Assembly: GCF_947501165.1 (NCBI RefSeq)
Contig: NZ_CANMUU010000003.1
Location: 62,001-126,000, forward strand
Direction of reading: 5' to 3'
From: an uncultured Allomuricauda sp.
GTDB lineage: Bacteria > Bacteroidota > Bacteroidia > Flavobacteriales > Flavobacteriaceae
Length of the DNA: 64,000 nucleotides
The notes beneath the pieces were generated by a model. That model ran no database searches and had not been told where the DNA came from. It saw nothing but the letters and a program-made list of their open reading frames with translations. The translations under genes and the position numbers were made by a program. Shown piece by piece: positions 18,232-28,524 of the stretch (positions within the stretch are counted from its first letter, which is position 1; each line of letters starts with the position of its first letter).

Positions 18232-19379
18232 CCTGGAACTACAACAAAAACTACCCTTCTATCGAAGACCTCCGAAAAAAGGCAAAGAAACGTATTCCTA
18301 GATTTGCTTTTGAGTATTTGGACGGTGGTTGCAATGAAGATGTCAATCTCTATCAAAACACGGCTCAACTTCGCAAGATAACCCTGCGGCCCAACTATTT
18401 GACAAAACATACCTATTCCAATATGAAAACCCGTCTTTTTGGTGTGGAATATGACGCTCCTTTTGGTATTGCTCCGGTGGGTTTGCAGGGACTGATGTGG
18501 CCAAATTCACCAGAAATATTGGCAAAAGCAGCCTTAAAACATAATATTCCGTTTATACTCAGTACAGTAACCACCAGTAGCATTGAACGCATTGGTGAGC
18601 TTACCGAAGGAAAAGCCTGGTTTCAACTTTATCGACCTGCCAAAGACGAATTACGTGATGATATCCTAAAACGTGTTGAAGCATCAGGCTATCCAGTTTT
18701 GGTGCTTCTTTGTGATGTGCCCACGTTTGGATACCGCCCACGGGATATTCGCAATGGTCTAGCCATGCCACCAAGTATGTCGCTAAAAAATATCTTACAA
18801 ATACTGGGAAGGCCTTCATGGGCTTTGGAAACACTACGAGTTGGACAGCCTAATTTTGAGACCTTAAAGCCTTATATGCCCAAAAATCTTGATTTAAAGC
18901 AACTAGGGCAATTTATGGATCAAACTTTTAACGGAAGGTTAAACGAAGAACGCATCAAACCCATTCGTGACATGTGGAAAGGCAAAATTGTTTTAAAAGG
19001 TGTGGCCAATGAGGAGGATACCAAAAAGGCAATTGATTTGGGATTGGATGGCATCATTATCTCCAACCATGGAGGTCGACAACTGGATGCGGGCGAAGCT
19101 TCCATTCACCCTTTGACAAGAATTGCAGCCAAATATGGAGAAAAAATCACAATTATGATGGATAGCGGTATTCGCTCTGGGCCAGATATTGCCAGAACCC
19201 TTGCCAGTGGCGCTCAATTTACCTTTATGGGACGTTCATTTATGTATGGTGTAGCTGCTCTAGGCAAACAAGGTGGGGACCATACCATTTCTATTTTAAA
19301 AACCCAGTTACAGCAGGTGATGGAGCAACTATGTTGTGAAGAGGTTAAAGATTTTCCCAAACACCTGATACATCCATAA
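18228..19379 (+). CDS. lldD: FMN-dependent L-lactate (alpha-hydroxy acid) dehydrogenase
   Basis: 383 residues, the usual length for the family. Conserved parts are the N-terminal LRKKAKKRIPRFAFEYLDGG, APFGIAPVGLQGL, WFQLYRP, LVLLCDVPTFGYRPRD, KGVANEEDTKKAIDLG, the active-site block SNHGGRQLD with catalytic His and substrate-binding Arg, and MDSGIRSGPDIARTLASGAQFTFMGR for FMN phosphate (family assigned from these blocks). It oxidises L-lactate to pyruvate, passing electrons to the membrane quinone pool. Here it follows the rhamnose kinase with 4 bp overlap. Since the aldolase-dehydrogenase fusion is expected to make L-lactate, this enzyme completes the conversion of each rhamnose to dihydroxyacetone phosphate plus pyruvate. 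Confidence 0.88.
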   Translation: MTWNYNKNYPSIEDLRKKAKKRIPRFAFEYLDGGCNEDVNLYQNTAQLRKITLRPNYLTKHTYSNMKTRLFGVEYDAPFGIAPVGLQGLMWPNSPEILAKAALKHNIPFILSTVTTSSIERIGELTEGKAWFQLYRPAKDELRDDILKRVEASGYPVLVLLCDVPTFGYRPRDIRNGLAMPPSMSLKNILQILGRPSWALETLRVGQPNFETLKPYMPKNLDLKQLGQFMDQTFNGRLNEERIKPIRDMWKGKIVLKGVANEEDTKKAIDLGLDGIIISNHGGRQLDAGEASIHPLTRIAAKYGEKITIMMDSGIRSGPDIARTLASGAQFTFMGRSFMYGVAALGKQGGDHTISILKTQLQQVMEQLCCEEVKDFPKHLIHP

Positions 19380-19415
19380 GCCAGCCAATTCTAACTTTTT
19401 TAGAGGAACAAAACT

Positions 19416-20822
19416 ATGAGTCAATTCAATATTGAAGAAGAAATTGAAGAAAAAGCTGGGGGCGAATTTGAACGAACTCCAGTACCAAAGAAGCATTGGA
19501 AAAGCTGGAAAAGCTTTTTGGGCATGTATGCCGGTGAACATGCAGCAGGCACCGAATTTATGATAGGCCCACTCTTTCTCACGGCAGGTGTCAGTGCCTT
19601 TGATTTAATTGTTGGCCTTTTGATCGGTAATTTTTTGGCTGTATTGAGTTGGCGTTTTTTAACGGCGGAAATTGCCGTTAAATATCGGTATACTCTATAC
19701 TATCACCTCGAAAAAATTTGTGGCAAAAAATTAGTCGTTGGTTATAATCTTGCCAATGGCGTCCTGTTCTGTTTTTTGGCTGGTGCCATGATTACGGTAT
19801 CTGCCACGGCCATAGGTGTTCCTTTAGAGATTGACATGCCCAAACTCACCGACACCATGCCGAACAGCCTTACTTGGATAATCATCGTGATTCTAGTGGG
19901 CGCCGTGATTTCTATTATTGCCGGAAAAGGCTATGACACGGTATCCAAAACTGCTAACTGGATGTCTCCGGTTATCGTGATAGCTTTTATAGCTTCTGGC
20001 ATTGTGGCATTGGGACAACTGGAGGTTAAAAGCTTTACCGATTTTTGGAATATTTGGGGTGAAGGGAGCGAACCATTTCCAGGACAGGTAAAATACACCT
20101 TCTGGCATGTAGTTTCCTGGTCATGGCTTTGTAACGCTGCCATGCATATGGGCATGAGCGATCTTTCTGTTTTCCGTTTTGCGAAGAAACCTAGTTCTGG
20201 ATGGACAACTGCTGCCGGTATGTATGTGGGCCACTATATGGCTTGGATTGCAGCTGCACTTTTGTATGCTGTGTACCTGAAATCACCTGAAGCGCAGACC
20301 TTTTTAGCCAACAACGAAGCACCACCCGTAGCACCGGGACCATTAGCTTATAATGCTATTGGCTTCTTTGGAATCATTGCTGTAGTGTTGGCTGGGTGGA
20401 CCACTGCCAATCCTACTATCTATCGGGCAGGTTTGGCCTTCCAAGCCATTATCCCTAAGCTTTCAACTTTTTGGGTCACCATCATTGCGGGTAGCGTAGC
20501 CACCATTGCAGGAATTTTTCCAGCCTTTGCCATGAAATTATTGGGCTTCGTCGCACTCTATGGATTTATATTGGCCCCCTTTGGTGCAATTATTGTTTTT
20601 GAGCATTTCTTCGGTAAGAAATTTGGTATACAACCCTTCTACGCTGAAAGGACCAAAGCTCCATTCAATATTTCAGTATTGTTGGCATGGGGTATCAGTT
20701 TTGGCCTCTTTTATGCCATCTCGCTATATTTTGATGTCTTCCTATCATTTGTGACATTACCTGCCTGGATTTGTTGCGGCTTACTTTACTTAATCTTGAG
20801 TAAAACACTTCAAAAAAGCTAA
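19416..20822 (+). CDS. NCS1/purine-cytosine permease-like transporter, candidate rhamnose permease
   Basis: 468 residues, with about 12 hydrophobic segments after a charged, glutamate-rich N-terminus (residues 1-30). Features of the nucleobase:cation symporter-1 fold include MYAGEHAAGTEFMIGPLFLTAGVS in the first helix (seen about residues 36-58), AIIVFEHFFGKK near the end, and a long series of glycine-rich helices. No outer-membrane or ABC features. It lies 36 bp after the lactate dehydrogenase gene and is the only inner-membrane carrier in the locus, so uptake of L-rhamnose (or galactose or lactate) is the likely job, although the family name refers to nucleobases. The substrate is inference. 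Confidence 0.78.
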   Translation: MSQFNIEEEIEEKAGGEFERTPVPKKHWKSWKSFLGMYAGEHAAGTEFMIGPLFLTAGVSAFDLIVGLLIGNFLAVLSWRFLTAEIAVKYRYTLYYHLEKICGKKLVVGYNLANGVLFCFLAGAMITVSATAIGVPLEIDMPKLTDTMPNSLTWIIIVILVGAVISIIAGKGYDTVSKTANWMSPVIVIAFIASGIVALGQLEVKSFTDFWNIWGEGSEPFPGQVKYTFWHVVSWSWLCNAAMHMGMSDLSVFRFAKKPSSGWTTAAGMYVGHYMAWIAAALLYAVYLKSPEAQTFLANNEAPPVAPGPLAYNAIGFFGIIAVVLAGWTTANPTIYRAGLAFQAIIPKLSTFWVTIIAGSVATIAGIFPAFAMKLLGFVALYGFILAPFGAIIVFEHFFGKKFGIQPFYAERTKAPFNISVLLAWGISFGLFYAISLYFDVFLSFVTLPAWICCGLLYLILSKTLQKS

Positions 20823-20837
20823 TAATAAATAACCAAA

Positions 20838-20853
20838 CAGGAGAGTACAGGAT
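20838..20853 (+). promoter_or_regulatory. Putative operator of the locus regulator, copy 3 (before second GH2)
   Basis: CAGGAGAGTACAGGAT, in sense orientation 34 bp before the GH2 start codon in the 65-bp gap after the permease gene. It shares the AGTACAGGAT core and the outer CAG with copies 1 and 2. Its presence suggests an extra internal promoter that drives the GH2-galK-galT part. Confidence 0.55.
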
Positions 20854-20866
20854 AAGCAATCTTTAA

Positions 20867-24133
<3,267 letters not shown>

Positions 24134-24244
24134 ATATTTTACCTTTTTTAAGTAACCTTATGAAAATATTTTGTTTTTCAGGACTCACAAAAACAGGTGA
24201 ATTAATACTCACTTTAGCTACTTCATTTATGGATACTTTGCCCA

Positions 24245-25435
24245 ATGATTGAAATGCATTACTCAAAAAAACTTAGCGAAGAAGTACGACAAAAATTCAA
24301 AGAGCATTACGCTGAAGACTTTGGATTATTGTTCTCTCCAGGGAGAGTTAATGTCATTGGTGAACATACTGATTACAACTCAGGATTTGTAATGCCAGGA
24401 GCCATTGACAAGGGTATCTATTGTGCTTTTGCAAAGAACAATTTGAACTCCATCCGAATGTATTCTTTGGATTTTGAGCAGGAGCTGATTCTAAGCACAG
24501 ACCAAACGGAACCTGTTGACATCCAATGGGCAAATTACATTTTAGGTGTTTTCGCAATCTTACGTGATAAGAAGCTTGAGGTTTCCGGTTTTGATATGGT
24601 GTTTGGAGGAGATATCCCGATAGGCTCTGGGCTATCTTCTTCAGCAGCTTTGGAGAATGCCGCAGGGTTTGCCTTGAATCAACTTTTTGACCTTCAATTG
24701 GATAGTATTACCCTCGCGAAGGTAGGGCAACAAGCGGAACATGAATACGCAGGTGTGCGTTGCGGTATCATGGATCAGTTTGCAAGTGCCTTGGGAAAAG
24801 AAGACCATGTGCTTCAACTGGATTGCCAATCATTGGAATTTGAATACATCCCAGCAGATTTTGGTGAATATCAAATTGTATTGTTCAACTCGAAAGTTAA
24901 ACATTCACTGGCAGAATCAGAATACAATGCGAGAAGAGCAACTTGTGAGGAAGGGGTACGCCTGTTACAAAAGTCCTTTCCCGAAGTGAAAAGCCTAAGA
25001 GATGCCTCTTTGGAAATATTAGAAAAACAAAGGCAAGAGTTTTCCTTGGAAACCTTCAACTGCTGCTCGTATATAATTGAAGAAAACGAGAGAGTACGCA
25101 AGGCTAATAAAGCTCTTAAGAAAGGGCAACTACAAAAGCTCGGCTCCTTATTGTTCGCTTCACATTGGGGCCTTTCGGAAAAATATCATGTGAGTTGTGA
25201 CGAACTAGATTTCTTGGTGGATTTAGCCACTGAACATCCGGCCATTATTGGTGCTAGAATGATGGGTGGTGGTTTTGGGGGATGCACCATAAATGTGGTC
25301 AAAAAAGCCACCAAAGAAAATATCATTGATGAATTTCAAAAGGCTTACCATGCTAAATTTCAGATAGAGCTGGAATCTTATGAAGTCCGATTAAGTAAAG
25401 GAACCCATCTTATCAATTCACAAAACTATGAGTGA
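24245..25435 (+). CDS. galK: Galactokinase
   Basis: 396 residues. The galactokinase signature is complete: SPGRVNVIGEHTDYNSGFVMP (near 25-45), the ATP-binding GGDIPIGSGLSSSAALE, CGIMDQFASALG with the catalytic Asp, and the C-terminal GHMP motif MMGGGFGGCTINVV. It phosphorylates galactose with ATP in the first Leloir step. ATG 24245 is used; ATG 24254 is a possible alternative four residues in. The gap to the preceding GH2 gene is 111 bp with no clear promoter seen. The stop overlaps the galT start by 8 bp, so the two are coupled. Confidence 0.95.
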   Translation: MIEMHYSKKLSEEVRQKFKEHYAEDFGLLFSPGRVNVIGEHTDYNSGFVMPGAIDKGIYCAFAKNNLNSIRMYSLDFEQELILSTDQTEPVDIQWANYILGVFAILRDKKLEVSGFDMVFGGDIPIGSGLSSSAALENAAGFALNQLFDLQLDSITLAKVGQQAEHEYAGVRCGIMDQFASALGKEDHVLQLDCQSLEFEYIPADFGEYQIVLFNSKVKHSLAESEYNARRATCEEGVRLLQKSFPEVKSLRDASLEILEKQRQEFSLETFNCCSYIIEENERVRKANKALKKGQLQKLGSLLFASHWGLSEKYHVSCDELDFLVDLATEHPAIIGARMMGGGFGGCTINVVKKATKENIIDEFQKAYHAKFQIELESYEVRLSKGTHLINSQNYE

Positions 25436-26477
25436 TTTTAACTTAGAAAACCATTGCCACAGACGCTATAATCCATTATCGGGTGAATGGGTGCAGGTTT
25501 CTCCCCATAGGGCAAAACGCCCCTGGCAAGGTCAAGAGGAAAAGGTCAGTGAAACCAATAGGCCTACTTATGATGCCAACTGTTATTTATGCCCAGGGAA
25601 CACGCGCGCCAATGGCAAACAAAACCCTAATTATGAGCACACATTCTCTTTTGTGAACGATTTTGCTGCGTTGCAACCTGATATACCTTCTGGACATATC
25701 AACGAAGATTCACTTTTTATAGCGAAGAGCGAACGTGGAATCTGCAAGGTTATCTGTTTTTCTCCAAGGCACGACTTGACAATTCCTGAAATGGATTTAC
25801 CCTCTATAAAAAAAGTGGTTGATCTCTGGGTAGAAGAATATCGAACCTTAGCAAAGCTTGATTTTATTAATTATGTACAAATTTTTGAGAACAAAGGTTC
25901 GGTAATGGGTTGTTCCAATCCACATCCCCATGGACAGATATGGGCACAGGAATCTATCCCTGATGAACCCAAAAAGAAAGGTAAGCAACTTTTGGATTAT
26001 TTCAATAAATACAAAAAGACACTTCTGCACGACTATCTTGAAAAAGAGTTGGAAAAAAACGAACGTATCCTATTTGAAAATAGCCATTTTGTTTGTTTGA
26101 TTCCTTTTTGGGCCATTTGGCCCTTTGAAGCCATGATCATCAGCAAACGTCCTGTAAAGAATCTTCTTGAATTCACAGAAGAAGAACGAATTTCCCTAGC
26201 GGATGCTTATAAAAAGTTGACCATATTGTACGACAATCTGTTTGAAGTGTCTTTTCCATATTCCGCTGGTATTCATCAAGCACCCACAGACGATCAATCA
26301 CATCCAGAATGGCATTTTCATATGGTTTTTTACCCACCGTTGCTCCGTTCGGCCACAGTTAAAAAGTTTATGGTAGGCTATGAAATGTTGACAAATCCCC
26401 AGCGTGACATCACACCTGAACAAGCCGCGCAAACACTTAAATCACTTAGCTTTGAACATTACAGGGCCAGAAAGTGA
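25428..26477 (+). CDS. galT: Galactose-1-phosphate uridylyltransferase
   Basis: 349 residues, matching the E. coli enzyme in length and landmarks. The zinc ligands C52, C55 and H115 fall at the same positions as in E. coli GalT, and the active-site triad region NPHPHGQ places the uridylylated His at about 166 within H-P-H. Second-half motifs WAIWPFEAMI and HQAPTDDQSHPEWHFH are present. It swaps UMP from UDP-glucose to galactose-1-phosphate. Together with galK it feeds galactose to glycolysis; no UDP-galactose 4-epimerase gene is in the window, so that must lie elsewhere. It ends the plus-strand arm of the locus. Confidence 0.96.
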   Translation: MSDFNLENHCHRRYNPLSGEWVQVSPHRAKRPWQGQEEKVSETNRPTYDANCYLCPGNTRANGKQNPNYEHTFSFVNDFAALQPDIPSGHINEDSLFIAKSERGICKVICFSPRHDLTIPEMDLPSIKKVVDLWVEEYRTLAKLDFINYVQIFENKGSVMGCSNPHPHGQIWAQESIPDEPKKKGKQLLDYFNKYKKTLLHDYLEKELEKNERILFENSHFVCLIPFWAIWPFEAMIISKRPVKNLLEFTEEERISLADAYKKLTILYDNLFEVSFPYSAGIHQAPTDDQSHPEWHFHMVFYPPLLRSATVKKFMVGYEMLTNPQRDITPEQAAQTLKSLSFEHYRARK

Positions 26478-26630
26478 ATTCAAGTGTTTCATTTTTACTA
26501 CGTACCGTAGGGTTTGGTTTTTTAGCAATCCCCTCCGGTTTCTCATTCAGTTTCATCTAACTAACCTTTTTTGGAACAACAATAATCTTAGTTAAATACT
26601 CAGCGCAATACTAACATTTGTACCTATTTG

Positions 26631-26763
26631 AGGTGCTGTAGGGAATCGAACCCTCCTTGCATGGAGAGAGTTACCTATTCGGTGAGCGAAATTTCCGAAT
26701 TGCTGAAAATACCTTTATCTATTAGGGTTTTGAAAGACAGGTTCTAGTCCCTCCGGCTCCACC
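26631..26763. other. Two tRNA-3'-end-like sequences facing outward (probable tRNA remnants)
   Basis: On the minus strand, 26631-26660 reads AGGGTTCGATTCCCT (T-arm-like) and then an acceptor-like ACAGCACC. On the plus strand, 26737-26763 reads GGTTCTAGTCCC then TCCGGCTCCACC, again T-arm plus acceptor-like. No full cloverleaf can be drawn on either strand with the matching 5' acceptor halves, so these are probably tRNA fragments rather than working genes. The remainder of 26478-26896 holds the hairpin at 26769 and otherwise nothing recognisable. Confidence 0.35.
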
Positions 26764-26768
26764 TACGC

Positions 26769-26805
26769 CCTCCGAAGCTTTGAGCATAGCAAAAAGCGAA
26801 GGAGG
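26769..26805. repeat. Hairpin element upstream of the GIY-YIG remnant
   Basis: CCTCC-GAA-GCTTT (26769-26781) pairs with AAAGC-GAA-GGAGG (26793-26805), leaving a symmetric GAA/GAA internal loop and an 11-nt apical loop. A T-rich tract follows on the plus strand. It could be a terminator of the former tRNA gene or a dispersed hairpin repeat of the kind found next to GIY-YIG genes. Confidence 0.5.
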
Positions 26806-26896
26806 GTTATATTTTACTTTTCAACCTCCTTTTTATTTTTTGTTTCTCCGGCTTCGTTGGACCCCTCCACTAGGTTCCCAAACACTCTTTTTTGGC

Positions 26897-27135
26897 ATGA
26901 ATTGGACAGTCTATATTTTAAAATGTAGTGATGGAAAGTTCTATACAGGTTTTACCAACAATTTACAACGAAGATTGAAAGAACATAGGGAAGGTAAATC
27001 TTTTTATACCAGTTACCGATTACCTTTTAACTGGCAACTTATATTGTTTTTACAGATAGGCAAAAAGCATATGCTTTTGAAAAATATCTAAAATCAGGCT
27101 CGGGTCTTACTTTTAGGAACAAAAGGTTTATTTGA
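26897..27135 (+). pseudogene. Frameshifted small GIY-YIG nuclease-like gene
   Basis: From ATG 26897 the reading frame gives MNWTVYILKCSDGKFYTGFTN and NLQRRLKEHREGKSFYTSYRLPF, the start of a short UvrC/GIY-YIG domain (VYILKCSDGKFYTG replaces the GIY-YIG core). Near 27045-27055 the frame is lost; the next frame continues with FTDRQKAYAFEKYLKSGSG and LTFRNKRFI to TGA 27135, exactly the usual C-terminus of these roughly 80-100 residue proteins. A one-base shift therefore breaks the gene. Such ORFs are commonly found just after tRNA genes in Flavobacteriia, and tRNA-like ends do precede this one. A sequencing error cannot be excluded. Confidence 0.7.
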
Positions 27136-27270
27136 AAATGATAGTAAATTTAGTGTTAATAAAGGTAGTTGTTGGTAAATTGAATTCTGAGCGGTAAGAT
27201 ATTTAGCTAAATTTGAAAAGAGAAGGGGTCGGGCTTTGGACACCCGACCAAAGATTTGTTTTGCTAGTCA

Positions 27271-27471
27271 TCAAAGAGTTTGGACCTCTTTGTTCGGAAC
27301 ACTATCATTACTAACCTCGACTCCTTCATATTCTGTTAGAGCAAATGTAAATCAACCACTTACAAAATTAGCTCTAATACCGACTTCTCCTTTCCACAAG
27401 TCATTAACATATTCGCTGTTAATAATTCTGAATTTTAGTTGATAATCAATCAGATTTCTAGTAAATACAGC
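27271..27471 (-). pseudogene. Unrecognised decayed coding fragment
   Basis: On the minus strand a 66-codon stretch between an in-frame TAA and TGA 27271 has protein-like composition (NLIDYQLKFRIINSEY, NDLWKGEVGIRANF, then FTFALTEYEGVEVSNDS) interrupted by a single TGA where Trp would fit. No start codon or upstream continuation was found. I do not recognise the family. The rest of 27136-27553 shows nothing else I can support. Confidence 0.3.
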
Positions 27472-27553
27472 TTATTCGACAATATTTACTTGAAAAGTAA
27501 AGTCCCGAGCAAAATTTGACTCAAGTTATGATACAAGAAGTTGTGGATAAAAA

Positions 27554-27772
27554 TCAGGAGTTAAGAAGGCTAAAAAACTCAAAAAGTTTCACTTCCCTAG
27601 CTTCACAAATTTTATGAAGGGTTTTTAAAGGGATACTATAACCATCTTTTTGGCAAATCTTACGAACTACCTTTTCGTCAATATTGTGGTCCAGAGCAAA
27701 TGCTCTCTTTGACTTTGCCTTAACAATCCACTCGGATGTAATGTAGTTGCAAATGGTTTTGTTTATTTCCAT
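27554..27772 (-). CDS. Small HTH (XRE-like) DNA-binding protein
   Basis: 72 residues from ATG 27772, the start chosen because the 43 residues before it in the longer frame cross the strong inverted repeat at 27801 and look non-coding. The sequence WIVKAKSKRAFALDHNIDEKVVRKIC fits a helix-turn-helix of the lambda-repressor/XRE type, followed by YSIPLKTLHKICEAREVKLFEFF, the usual third and fourth helices. It is a likely small transcription factor without a ligand domain. It stands alone next to pseudogene fragments, with no obvious partner toxin, so its target is unknown. Confidence 0.65.
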   Translation of the reverse strand: MEINKTICNYITSEWIVKAKSKRAFALDHNIDEKVVRKICQKDGYSIPLKTLHKICEAREVKLFEFFSLLNS

Positions 27773-27800
27773 TGAAAACAAAGGAAGATGTTCAGTGAAT

Positions 27801-27830
27801 AAAAAATGCGGACTAAAATCCGCATTTTTT
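27801..27830. terminator. Perfect bidirectional terminator-like hairpin
   Basis: AAAAAATGCGGA (27801-27812) and TCCGCATTTTTT (27819-27830) form a perfect 12-bp inverted repeat with a 6-nt loop, with A- and T-runs that fit an intrinsic terminator on both strands. It lies, oddly, between the 5' ends of two divergent genes, 28 bp before the HTH gene start. Confidence 0.75.
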
Positions 27831-27868
27831 ATATTTAATACTATCTTCAAATACCCAAATCTTTCATT

Positions 27869-28180
27869 GTGAAAACCAACAAAACACTTGACCTTTCCCA
27901 TTTGGAACTCCCTCTTGATGCCTATTTTAGTTCACTTACTCCTCAAAAAGATGGTTATGCCGTTTCCAAACTACAAGTAAAAGATTACCGTGACCTGCTT
28001 TTTACTTTGGAATCACTTCTTAATGTCTGTATTTTGGCACTGGACAATCAGAATTCAGCTAATCATGCTCATATTCCAGAGCCGGATGTGGACATTCAAG
28101 CAGTTTTGGAGCTGGCAGCGCAACTTATTCCTTTTTCTGGGTCGGAGTTTTTGGATGAGGTGAAAAACAAACTCGATTAA
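27869..28180 (+). CDS. Hypothetical protein, 103 residues
   Basis: The frame opens with GTG 27869 and codes for a soluble, slightly acidic protein without signal peptide or membrane helix (KTNKTLDLSHLELPLDAYF, LLFTLESLLNVCILALDNQ, EFLDEVKNKLD). Its composition and codon use resemble the neighbouring genes, so I take it as real. I recognise no family. Its stop is followed at once by a short inverted repeat (AAAGAC at 28180, GTCTTT at 28193) that could be a weak terminator. Confidence 0.6.
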   Translation: MKTNKTLDLSHLELPLDAYFSSLTPQKDGYAVSKLQVKDYRDLLFTLESLLNVCILALDNQNSANHAHIPEPDVDIQAVLELAAQLIPFSGSEFLDEVKNKLD

Positions 28181-28333
28181 AAGACTGCTTTTGTCTTTAA
28201 GAAAAATGGTTAAAAAACGCCTTTTTTCGATTAAAACATTCCTCTATACCATTTAGCGCAACTTTTTTGACTTAACCGATACTTTTTAAGGAAATCATGC
28301 CTCCTTATCAAATTTGGGACAAAACAGACCCCT

Positions 28334-28468
28334 ATGAAAGTTCTAATACTTCGTGCAAAAAAAGAGTTTTCCATTTCAGATAATCGTGTGGCGGCCATAA
28401 GTTGTCTGATCATTTCCATTACTGTGTTTTTTATCATGGCTGTACTGGGCCGTGAAACTTTGCTATAG
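28334..28468 (+). CDS. Small single-pass membrane protein, 44 residues
   Basis: A short ORF found by reading the gap 28181-28524: MKVLILRAKKEFSISDNRVA followed by one clear membrane helix (AISCLIISITVFFIMAVLG) and a short RETLL tail. A Lys/Arg-rich N-terminus suggests an N-in orientation. It ends 56 bp before the exonuclease fusion gene. No family is recognised, and translation is unproven. Confidence 0.45.
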   Translation: MKVLILRAKKEFSISDNRVAAISCLIISITVFFIMAVLGRETLL

Positions 28469-28524
28469 CAGTAGCGTAGTTTTTTGGTTTTCCTGTATCG
28501 CTAATTTCTGGCTAACTTAGTCAG

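Noticed and set aside
24160..24252. 30-residue ORF (ATG 24160) just before galK, considered as a leader peptide
   Set aside because: No run of regulatory codons and no attenuator stems were seen; the frame appears to be chance.
26631..26763. A complete tRNA or tmRNA gene
   Set aside because: T-arm-like and acceptor-like 3' ends exist, but no matching 5' acceptor, D arm and anticodon arm could be placed on the same strand.
27236..27442. 68-codon plus-strand frame
   Set aside because: Low-complexity composition with no family similarity; the opposite strand shows more protein-like sequence, though decayed.
28180..28198. Terminator after the 103-residue hypothetical gene
   Set aside because: The stem AAAGAC/GTCTTT is only 6 bp and AT-rich with no T-run; too weak to list as a terminator on its own.
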